Shown here piece by piece: positions 1-5,473 of a stretch of 6,653 nucleotides of DNA. The position numbers and the translations under genes were made by a program. Source of the stretch: Methylophilaceae bacterium UBA6140 (lineage in GTDB: Bacteria; Pseudomonadota; Gammaproteobacteria; Burkholderiales; Methylophilaceae). The notes under the pieces are model-generated. The model searched no databases, was not told the origin of the DNA, and worked only from the letters and a program-made list of their open reading frames with translations. Position 1 is the stretch's first letter. Each line of letters starts with the position of its first letter. The DNA lies in NCBI GenBank assembly GCA_002423265.1, contig DIVE01000001.1:4867-11519 (forward strand), written 5' to 3'.

Positions 1-1091
1 CTGAGCGGCGTATGCACCGGCAAGGCGGGTACCGCCAGCTGTATCAGTTGCGCGAGGCCGATGCCGAGCAGAAGCCCGAGCATGCCGCCGAGCGCCGCCA
101 GCATGATGGATTCGCCTAGAAAGAGATAGAGGATAGTACGCCGGTAAGCGCCGAGCGCCATCAGCAGGCCGATCTCGTTGGTGCGCTCGGTGACGGCGAT
201 GGTCATGATGGTGACGATGCCGACACCGCCGACCAGCAGCGAAATGCCGCCGAGGGCGCCGACCGCCATGGTGAGGATGTCGAGGATATTCGAGAGCGTT
301 TCCAGCATATCCTCCTGCGTAGTGATGGTGAAATCCTCATGACCGTGACGCAGGATCAGGCGGTCCCTGACGGCAGCGGCGACCGAGGCTGAAGAAACGC
401 CTTCCTTGTAGGTCACATGGATTTCCATCAGCCCGTCACGGTTGTAGAGTTCCAGCGCCCGCTCTGCAGGGATGTAGGCGGTATCGTCCAGATCGATACC
501 GAGAAACTGGCCCTTGGGTGCCATCACGCCGATGACGCGAAAACTCAGGCCGCCGATACGTACCCGTGCGCCTAGCGGGTTTTTTGTGCCGAACAGCTCG
601 TGCCGCAACTTGCTGCCCAATACGACTTGGGCCCGAGCGGAGCCGGTGCCTTCGCCCGGCAGAAAACTGCCGATGTTGACGGTGGAACTGAAGACCTTGG
701 GAAAGTCGGCGTCCACGCCATAGATCGTCGTGCGCCGCACGCGGCCGTTGCCGTGCACTTCAGAATTTCCCCATACCGTCGGCGTTGCGCCGGTGACGTT
801 GGGTAATTTTCTCAAGGCATCGGCATCTTCCAGCGTCAACAATCTGGATGTGGTCGGGATGCCGGAAGGCGGTTGACCGCCGGTCTTGACCTTGCCCGGT
901 GAAACGCCGATGACATTGGTGCCGAACTGGGTGAATTCGGACAGCACAAAACGGTGTACGCCTTCACCTATCGAGGTGAGCAGAATGACGGCGGCGATGC
1001 CGACCGCAATGCCGAGCAGGGTCAGAAAGCTGCGTTGGCGGTGCGATGAAATGGCCTCTAACGCGAATCTGGCGGAATCGGTGAGTTGCAT
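1..1091 (-). CDS. ABC transporter permease, MacB/FtsX fold, second permease of the exporter operon (3' end cut by window)
   Basis: Inner-membrane permease of a MacB-type (type VII) ABC exporter. The frame is open from an ATG at 1091 to the window edge, giving 363 residues. Seen: a cytoplasmic start, TM1 at about residues 22-42, a large periplasmic domain at about 43-270 containing the family-typical ELFG..NPLG segment (165-174) and an RVIGV strand (185-189), TM2 at about 272-300, the cytoplasmic TERTNEIGLLMALGA coupling segment (301-315) and TM3 at about 322-350. The fourth TM helix and the usual C-terminal PARRAA..DP tail, roughly 40 residues, should lie beyond the edge, so the gene is incomplete only because of the window. 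It starts 2 nt after the stop of the upstream permease and is clearly its paralogue: same length to TM3, same motifs, but much side-chain divergence in the periplasmic domain. Inferred: the two form a heterodimer. It has no ATPase domain of its own. Fold and role are very sure; the substrate is unknown. Confidence 0.93.
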   Translation of the reverse strand, partial: MQLTDSARFALEAISSHRQRSFLTLLGIAVGIAAVILLTSIGEGVHRFVLSEFTQFGTNVIGVSPGKVKTGGQPPSGIPTTSRLLTLEDADALRKLPNVTGATPTVWGNSEVHGNGRVRRTTIYGVDADFPKVFSSTVNIGSFLPGEGTGSARAQVVLGSKLRHELFGTKNPLGARVRIGGLSFRVIGVMAPKGQFLGIDLDDTAYIPAERALELYNRDGLMEIHVTYKEGVSSASVAAAVRDRLILRHGHEDFTITTQEDMLETLSNILDILTMAVGALGGISLLVGGVGIVTIMTIAVTERTNEIGLLMALGAYRRTILYLFLGESIMLAALGGMLGLLLGIGLAQLIQLAVPALPVHTPL

Positions 1092-1093
1092 GG

Positions 1094-2302
1094 TTATCGC
1101 TTTGACAAAGCCGTGATCGGATCAAGTTCGGCTGCGCGCCGTGCAGGCATGACGCCGAATACCAGACCGGAAACGATCGCGGTGCCAAGGCCGGCCAGCA
1201 CGGCCCACATGGGCGGATAAGCCGGGAAGGCCGGGTAGATCTGCCGCAACACGGCCGCGCCGGAGTAGCCGAGCATGGTGCCAATCACACCGCCGGTGAC
1301 GGAGAGCATGACCGCTTCAACCATGAACAGCTGCCGCACAGTGCCTGCCGTCGCCCCCAGAGCTTTCAGCAGGCCGATCTCGGCCGTGCGCTGTGTGACC
1401 GAGACCAACATTACGTTCATGACCAGAATGCCGGCCACGGCGAGGCTGATAGCGGCGATACCGGCAACCCCCAGCGTCAGCACATTGAGAATCTTGTCAA
1501 AGGTTTCCAGCACAGCATCCTGCGTGATGACGGTGACATCCTCCTCGCCGTCATGGCGCTGCGTGATCTGCTTCAGCACCCCGGACTTCACCTCTTCGAT
1601 CTGCTCCCGGCTGCGGGCCTCGACCAGTATGCGGAACAGCGTGTTGGAGTCGAGCATGGCCTGGGCGGTCGCCACCGGTATGATCAGCAATTCATCCGTG
1701 GTCATGCCCATGCCGCGCCCGCCCTGACTTAAAACGCCTACCACGCGCAAGCGCCGGTCACCCACGCGCACGGTTTTGCCAAGCGGGTTCTCGTCGCCGA
1801 ACAGCTCTTCCCGGATCAGGGCGCCCAGCACGATTTCGGCGGAACCATGGCCGAGATTATCCTTGGCAAGAAAGCGCCCCAGCGCCAGTTTCATCTGGCG
1901 TATGTGAACGAAATCTTCGTTGGTTCCGATCATCATCGCCTCGCGCAATTTACCGGCAGCGTTCACTTCCGTGGTGCCGATAATGAGTGGTGAGATGCGT
2001 TTGACGCCCGGTACCCGGAGCAGGCTGTTGGCGTCATCGACCGTGAGGTCGCGCGGCGTGCTGGTAATCAGGTTGGCCGGGTTGAGGCCGCCGGTTTCCG
2101 AGCGCCCCGGCAGCACGATGACAAGATTGGTGCCGATGGCGGAGAATTCTTCGATCACATAACGGCGGGCGCCATCGCCGAGTGCGGTGAGGATGACGAC
2201 CGCAGCCACACCGATCGACATTGCCAGCACCAGCAGGCCGGTTCGCAGCGGATGGCCGGTGGCGGATTCGGCGGCGAAGCGCAGGGTGTCGAGCGGTTTC
2301 AT
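1094..2302 (-). CDS. ABC transporter permease, MacB/FtsX fold, first permease of the exporter operon
   Basis: Complete 402-residue inner-membrane permease. The ATG at 2302 is chosen because it follows the ATPase stop by 4 nt and gives the family N-terminus MKPLDTLRFA. The open frame runs up to 2419, but that extra stretch lies inside the ATPase gene and looks like its shadow. Seen: TM1 at about 22-42, a periplasmic domain at about 43-270 with ELFGDENPLGKTVRVG (166-181), TM2 at about 273-300, the cytoplasmic segment TQRTAEIGLLKALGA (303-317), TM3 at about 325-350, TM4 at about 366-388 and the conserved tail PARRAAELDPITALS (386-400). This four-TM layout with a large loop after TM1 is that of MacB, LolC/LolE and FtsX. 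In MacB-type exporters such permeases transmit ATP-driven motion to the periplasm rather than forming a classic transmembrane channel. Its neighbours, a MacA-like adaptor and a stand-alone ATPase, support export rather than lipoprotein sorting. No strong ribosome site is visible before it, so it probably relies on coupling to the ATPase gene. Confidence 0.95.
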   Translation of the reverse strand: MKPLDTLRFAAESATGHPLRTGLLVLAMSIGVAAVVILTALGDGARRYVIEEFSAIGTNLVIVLPGRSETGGLNPANLITSTPRDLTVDDANSLLRVPGVKRISPLIIGTTEVNAAGKLREAMMIGTNEDFVHIRQMKLALGRFLAKDNLGHGSAEIVLGALIREELFGDENPLGKTVRVGDRRLRVVGVLSQGGRGMGMTTDELLIIPVATAQAMLDSNTLFRILVEARSREQIEEVKSGVLKQITQRHDGEEDVTVITQDAVLETFDKILNVLTLGVAGIAAISLAVAGILVMNVMLVSVTQRTAEIGLLKALGATAGTVRQLFMVEAVMLSVTGGVIGTMLGYSGAAVLRQIYPAFPAYPPMWAVLAGLGTAIVSGLVFGVMPARRAAELDPITALSKR

Positions 2303-2306
2303 GGGC

Positions 2307-3023
2307 TTATCTGGCGCTATCGGCCCCGGCGGTACTGACATCGCTGACGATGCGGCCGTCTTCCATGCGCAACTGCCGTTTCGCGCGCGCGCCGAGCGCG
2401 TGGTCATGGGTGACCACAATCAGCGTCATGCCTTGCGCGTTGAGCGTTTCCAGAAGTCTGACGACATCTTCGCCAGTTGCGCGGTCGAGATTGCCAGTCG
2501 GCTCATCCGCCAGCAGCACCGCAGGCCGCAGAATCGTGGCGCGCGCGATGGCGACGCGCTGGCGCTGCCCGCCGGAAAGCTGGTTGGGTTGATGGTGTGC
2601 ACGGTCGGTCAGGCCATACTCCTGCAGGGCTTGCGCAACGCGCCGGGAGCGCTCGGCTGCGGGGATGCCCGCCAGCATCAGAGGCAGTTCGATATTGGCG
2701 GCGGCAGTCAGCCGCGGTACCAGATGAAAGCTCTGGAAAATGAAGCCGACGCGTTCGCTGCGTACCTTGGCTTGCTCGTCCGGTTTGAGGGTGGTGATGT
2801 CGCGACCTTCGAGATGGTAGGTGCCGGCATCCGGCCTGTCGAGCAGGCCGATCATGTTGAGCAGGGTGGATTTGCCGGAGCCGGAAGGCCCCATGACGGC
2901 GATATATTCGCCGGGTTTGATTTGCAGCTCGACGTCGCGCAGCGCTTGTACCTTGCTGTCGCCGAGGTAGAAAGTGCGTTCCAGTCCATGCAGCGAGATC
3001 AGGCTTGCGGCATCATCCTGCAT
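2307..3023 (-). CDS. ABC transporter ATP-binding protein, MacB/LolD type
   Basis: A 238-residue cytoplasmic ATPase that powers the exporter. Every nucleotide-binding motif is intact: Walker A GPSGSGKST (45-53), Q-loop glutamine Q97 in FIFQSFHL, signature LSGGQ (149-153), Walker B VLLADEP (169-175) with catalytic glutamate E174, D-loop NLD (178-180) and switch histidine H206 in VVTHDH. The sequence closely follows the LolD/MacB N-terminal domain class, including the LLNMIGLLDRPD and ADEPTGNLD stretches. E. coli MacB fuses this domain to the permease; here it is a separate protein followed by two permease genes, as in LolCDE or the Bacillus Ykn type. The gene begins 6 nt after the adaptor stop and ends 4 nt before the first permease. 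Expected to act as a homodimer under a permease heterodimer. LolD itself is less likely because a MacA-like adaptor gene sits directly upstream. Confidence 0.96.
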   Translation of the reverse strand: MQDDAASLISLHGLERTFYLGDSKVQALRDVELQIKPGEYIAVMGPSGSGKSTLLNMIGLLDRPDAGTYHLEGRDITTLKPDEQAKVRSERVGFIFQSFHLVPRLTAAANIELPLMLAGIPAAERSRRVAQALQEYGLTDRAHHQPNQLSGGQRQRVAIARATILRPAVLLADEPTGNLDRATGEDVVRLLETLNAQGMTLIVVTHDHALGARAKRQLRMEDGRIVSDVSTAGADSAR

Positions 3024-3029
3024 GGCATT

Positions 3030-4175
3030 CTAATTTCCGTTGACCGCTTCGGGGCTGACCAGCGCGCCGGCTTTCACGCCTTCGCGTTCCAGCGACGAGA
3101 CGATGCGGTCGCCCTGTGCCAAGCCTTCCGTCACTTCGGTGAATTCCCAGTTGCTGATACCGGTTTTGATTACGCGCTGTTCCAGTTTTTTATCCTCCGG
3201 CCGGTAGAGCAGCACCTTGTTGCCTTCAAGAATGGCCGAGCTGGGGATGCGCAAAGTATCTTCGCGACTGTCGAGCACGATCTCGACATCCGCGCTGTAG
3301 CCCACCAGCAGCAGCCTGGCATCTTCCGGGTTATCCAGCGTGACTTCTACCTCTACCGTGCGCGCCTGTTTTTCGACCGCGACGACATACGGTGCAATCC
3401 GTTTGACGCGGCCTGGTAGCACCTTGCCGGGGTAGGCGTCGAGCGAGACGCGTGCGGTCTGGCCGACGTGAATTTTTGGTGCATCGATTTCATCCATTGG
3501 CGCTTCGATATAAAGACAGGAATCGTCGATCAGGTCGATGGCCGGAGGCGTTGCTATGCCGGGGGGTGACGGGGTGGTGTATTCGCCCAGCTCGCCGACG
3601 ATATCCGCCACGATGCCGTCGAAAGGTGCGATCAGTACCGTGCGGTCCTGCTCGACCTTGGTCACGCTGACGCGCGCCTGCGCCTGGACAATGTCAGCTC
3701 TCGCTGCTTCGCAAGCGGCGCGGCGCGATTGCGCCTCATAGCGCGCCTTTTCCTCGACGCCGATAGAGACAAAGCCGCGTTCGAACAATTGGCGCTGGCG
3801 GGCGGCCTCGCGCTCGGCATTTTCGGCGATGGCGCATATCTCGGCTGCCCGTTTGCGGCTGCTCGCTACCTGACTTTGCGCCAATGTGCTTTGCGCTTTC
3901 TGGTCATCGTTCCAGAGCTGCAACAGTACCTGGCCTTTTTTGACATGATCGCCCTTTTTTACACCAAGGTAAGCAATACGGCCGCCGCTGATGGGTGACA
4001 GCCGTGTGCGCTGACAGGCTTCGACGCTGCCGGCGCGGGTGTTGGCGACGCTGGCTTCCACTTTGCCGCGTTCGGCTGCCACCAGCGCCACGATCACCGG
4101 CTGCGGGCGGTTGAACCACCAGAATGCGGTGCCGATAATGGCAAGACTGAGGATGATCAGGACAATGCGGCGCAT
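3030..4175 (-). CDS. Periplasmic adaptor (membrane fusion) protein, MacA/HlyD-like
   Basis: A 381-residue adaptor linking the inner-membrane ABC permeases to an outer-membrane channel. Seen in order: an N-terminal hydrophobic anchor (about residues 4-21) without a lipobox cysteine; the first lipoyl half around SGGRIAYLGVKKGDHVKKG (63-81); an alpha-hairpin at about 91-175; the second lipoyl half with APFDGIV (183-189); a beta-barrel at about 220-300; and a membrane-proximal domain to the end. At the hairpin turn R126, L130 and S137 fit the R-x3-L-x6-S pattern known in AcrA and MacA as the TolC-docking motif. A Pro-rich stretch TPSPPGIATPPAI (201-213) follows the second lipoyl half; I recall similar stretches in proteobacterial relatives, so it is probably a subfamily trait. 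The gene heads the ATPase-permease-permease operon, 108 bp after the preceding gene. No OM channel gene is in the window. Start at ATG 4175; only a weak purine-rich GAAAG sequence precedes it. Confidence 0.94.
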   Translation of the reverse strand: MRRIVLIILSLAIIGTAFWWFNRPQPVIVALVAAERGKVEASVANTRAGSVEACQRTRLSPISGGRIAYLGVKKGDHVKKGQVLLQLWNDDQKAQSTLAQSQVASSRKRAAEICAIAENAEREAARQRQLFERGFVSIGVEEKARYEAQSRRAACEAARADIVQAQARVSVTKVEQDRTVLIAPFDGIVADIVGELGEYTTPSPPGIATPPAIDLIDDSCLYIEAPMDEIDAPKIHVGQTARVSLDAYPGKVLPGRVKRIAPYVVAVEKQARTVEVEVTLDNPEDARLLLVGYSADVEIVLDSREDTLRIPSSAILEGNKVLLYRPEDKKLEQRVIKTGISNWEFTEVTEGLAQGDRIVSSLEREGVKAGALVSPEAVNGN

Positions 4176-4215
4176 GCTTTCGAAAACCCGGTTAAAACGG
4201 ATAACTGCAAGTTAA

Positions 4216-4245
4216 CACATCAGCGGCCGATGTGGTTTGATGTGG
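4216..4245. promoter_or_regulatory. Possible operator: inverted plus direct GATGTG repeats before the exporter operon
   Basis: On the plus strand CACATC (4216-4221) and GATGTG (4229-4234) form a perfect 6-bp inverted repeat around a 7-nt centre. GATGTGG then recurs as a direct repeat at 4229-4235 and 4239-4245, exactly 10 bp apart, about one helical turn. This sits 41 to 70 bp upstream of the adaptor start, where a regulator site would be expected. I could not find a convincing -35/-10 pair in the spacer. On the minus strand the dyad is followed by only a short, broken T-rich stretch, so a terminator for the flavin reductase gene is a weaker alternative. Confidence 0.3.
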
Positions 4246-4283
4246 GTCTATTCGTGGCGATATTTTGCTGTGAGTGAGGGATT

Positions 4284-4874
4284 CTAACCGGCCTGCAGGC
4301 TCTTGCCGGCCAGAAAGAATTGTCCGCCTGCGATGTGATGCAGCGTACGCAATTCGTCATGTCCCTCGAAATGCCAGCGGCCTTCAGAAAACACGCGTTC
4401 GTCCGCCTGCGCGGCCACCACTTCGGCCAGAAACAGATCATAGGTGTTCTGGATATGCGGTTCGGGGACGATCTTGCATTCCAGCCAGGCGACGCAGCCT
4501 TCTATCAAGGGCGCGGATATCTCGCTGGCCGGGAAGGTCGGGATGTCGAACGCGGCGAGCTTGTTGTCTGGTGATTTGCCAAGCAACTCGCGCCCGCTGC
4601 AATTGCCGACCCGCACCACCATCTCCGCTTGCGCGCGGCAGGGCACGTTGATGGCAAAACTGCCGGAGGCTTCCATCGGTTCGCGTGTGTAGGTGTTCTT
4701 GTCGATGACGATGGCAACCTTGGGTGGGTCGAAATCCAGCGGCATGTTCCAGGCGGCGGCCATGATGTTGCGGTATTGGCCGTGGGTGGAAGTGACGAGG
4801 ACGGTGGGGCCATGGTTGAGGAGGCGGTAGGCTTGTGATGGATTGACGCGTGAAACTGAGTTTTCCTTATTCAA
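4284..4874 (-). CDS. Flavin reductase-like, FMN-binding split-barrel protein
   Basis: A protein of 196 residues from the chosen start, of the flavin reductase/flavoredoxin-like split-barrel family, whose members bind FMN and in many cases reduce free flavin with NAD(P)H. Seen: the first strand GPTVLVTS (22-29), NIMAAAWNMPLDFDPPKVAIVI (36-57) matching the family pattern of a small-residue turn followed by a 'PP' strand, SGSFAINVP (70-78), the E/L-rich strand IEGCVAWLECKI (124-135) and LFLAEVVAA (147-155). The TTG at 4874 is preferred as start because GGAG at 4883-4886 lies 8 nt upstream and the TTG overlaps the toxin stop (TTGA). An ATG at 4904 in the same frame adds 10 residues but has a GGAG only 2 nt away and lies deeper inside the toxin gene. 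The true partner (monooxygenase, flavodoxin-type acceptor, or none) is unknown; no monooxygenase gene is nearby. The family is fairly sure, the exact reaction is not. Confidence 0.88.
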   Translation of the reverse strand: MNKENSVSRVNPSQAYRLLNHGPTVLVTSTHGQYRNIMAAAWNMPLDFDPPKVAIVIDKNTYTREPMEASGSFAINVPCRAQAEMVVRVGNCSGRELLGKSPDNKLAAFDIPTFPASEISAPLIEGCVAWLECKIVPEPHIQNTYDLFLAEVVAAQADERVFSEGRWHFEGHDELRTLHHIAGGQFFLAGKSLQAG

Positions 4875-5179
4875 GCCAGCATCTCCAGCAAGATCGGGTG
4901 CCATTGCTCCAATTCGATCTCTCCCATTTTGGCCCCAAGTCTTTGCTTGTCGATGGTGCGAATCTGGTCGAGCAGGATGCGGGAGGGTTTGCCCTTGAAT
5001 TCGACCTCAGGGCGGCAGCCGAGGGGTTGGCCTTTACTGGTGAGCGGGGCGATGATGACGCGCGGTAGCACGGCGTTCATGTCGTCGGGGGAGATGATGA
5101 GGGCGGGGCGGGTTTTGCGGATTTTCGTGCCTATGGTCGGGTCGAGGTTGACCCAATAGACTTCGCCGCGTTTTATCAT
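4871..5179 (-). CDS. mazF: Type II toxin, MazF/PemK/ChpB family endoribonuclease
   Basis: A 102-residue toxin. Members of this family cleave single-stranded RNA at short sequence motifs and arrest translation unless bound by the cognate antitoxin. Seen: the N-terminal strand RGEVYWVNLDPTIGTKIRKT (4-23), followed by RPALIIS (24-30); R24 in KTRPA and T47 in IIAPLTS match the catalytic Arg and Thr known in MazF; the C-terminal half carries RILLDQIRTIDKQRL (67-81), typical of the family. The fold looks complete, with no frameshift. The ATG at 5179 is preferred: it overlaps the antitoxin stop as ATGA. An in-frame TTG at 5185 would add two residues but has no better ribosome site. Translation coupled to the antitoxin is the classic layout. 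PemK or ChpB would be equally valid names for the family; the cut site cannot be predicted by eye. Confidence 0.93.
   Translation of the reverse strand: MIKRGEVYWVNLDPTIGTKIRKTRPALIISPDDMNAVLPRVIIAPLTSKGQPLGCRPEVEFKGKPSRILLDQIRTIDKQRLGAKMGEIELEQWHPILLEMLA
4883..4886 (-). promoter_or_regulatory. Ribosome-binding site supporting a TTG start of the flavin reductase gene
   Basis: GGAG on the minus strand, 8 nt before the TTG at 4874, within the last codons of the toxin gene. It is the best-spaced Shine-Dalgarno sequence for this gene and argues for TTG over the upstream ATG at 4904. Confidence 0.55.
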
Positions 5180-5415
5180 TCCCAATCGGCCTGTTCTGCT
5201 TCCGTTTCCGCCAAGTCGTTCCAGGCGGGTGCATCCTTGTCCGGGTCGTAGCCCGCGAACCAGTTCTTGCGCGGGGCGGTGTTGGCGGCTTCTATGATGA
5301 GTCGGTTGTTTTCGACATGCATGATGACTTCGTCCTGAATGTTGCAGGCAGCAATCAGCGGGGCGGGGATCAGTACGCCTTTGGAGTTGCCGATTTTGCG
5401 TATGGCTGTTTTCAT
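5176..5415 (-). CDS. mazE: Type II antitoxin, AbrB/MazE family
   Basis: A 79-residue antitoxin. The N-terminal swapped-hairpin AbrB/MazE DNA-binding domain spans about residues 1-45 with the hallmark IRKIGNSKGVLIPAPLI (5-21). The acidic C-terminal part (about 47-79), including NWFAGYD (51-57) and the E/D-rich end, matches the flexible tail that in MazE-type proteins wraps the toxin and blocks its active site. The stop overlaps the toxin ATG by 4 nt (ATGA). Start at ATG 5415 has a good ribosome site, GAGG at 5423-5426. The upstream spacer contains two tandem TGTT-N2-AACA dyads over a promoter-like region, consistent with the autorepression known for these pairs. PemI or ChpS are alternative family names. 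Confidence 0.92.
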   Translation of the reverse strand: MKTAIRKIGNSKGVLIPAPLIAACNIQDEVIMHVENNRLIIEAANTAPRKNWFAGYDPDKDAPAWNDLAETEAEQADWE

Positions 5416-5422
5416 GTCATCA

Positions 5423-5426
5423 CCTC
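5423..5426 (-). promoter_or_regulatory. Ribosome-binding site of mazE
   Basis: GAGG on the minus strand within AAGAGGTGA, 7 nt before the ATG at 5415. It is one of the clearest Shine-Dalgarno sequences in the window, in keeping with antitoxin being made in excess of toxin. Confidence 0.75.
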
Positions 5427-5431
5427 TTAAA

Positions 5432-5455
5432 TGTTAAAACAATGTTATAACATTG
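5432..5455 (-). promoter_or_regulatory. Candidate promoter and autorepression operator of the mazEF pair
   Basis: Two dyads of the form TGTT-N2-AACA lie at 5432-5441 and 5443-5452, 11 bp apart. The second extends to a perfect 16-bp palindrome (5440-5455). On the minus strand TATAAC (5444-5449) is a good -10 match inside the palindrome and TTTAAC (5433-5438) a second candidate inside the other dyad. The -35 is weak (CTTTCA at 17 nt). Two half-site pairs one helical turn apart over the -10 fit the binding of AbrB/MazE antitoxin dimers. The palindrome is followed by four Ts on the minus strand, so a weak terminator for glnS is possible, but the stem is AT-rich. Confidence 0.5.
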
Positions 5456-5473
5456 GGCGTTGCTGCTGAAAGT

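Noticed and set aside
1275..1727. Plus-strand 150-codon open frame inside the first permease
   Set aside because: Antisense to a clearly coding permease; its translation is rich in Ser, Thr, Arg and Ala with no family resemblance.
2303..2419. N-terminal extension of the first permease to an upstream ATG
   Set aside because: The extra 39 residues overlap the end of the ATPase gene and do not resemble a permease N-terminus; the ATG at 2302 gives the family start.
2187..3419. Plus-strand 410-codon open frame opposite the ATPase and adaptor genes
   Set aside because: It is the antisense shadow of two genes with intact catalytic and structural motifs. Its translation shows no recognisable domain, and it spans a junction between two genes, as chance open frames in GC-rich DNA do.
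4176..4283. A sigma-70 promoter for the exporter operon
   Set aside because: TAGAAT at 4281-4286 and TTTAAC near the adaptor start resemble -10 boxes, but neither has a -35 at proper spacing.
4875..4904. Alternative ATG start of the flavin reductase at 4904
   Set aside because: Its GGAG is only 2 nt from the ATG and the added residues lie inside the toxin gene. The TTG at 4874 has correct spacing. Not fully excluded.
5180..5185. TTG start of the toxin two codons upstream
   Set aside because: The ATG at 5179 gives the standard ATGA overlap with the antitoxin stop and the normal family N-terminus.
5436..5455. Rho-independent terminator for glnS
   Set aside because: The palindrome is followed by only four Ts and its stem is AT-rich with a tiny loop; its place over the mazE promoter fits an operator better.
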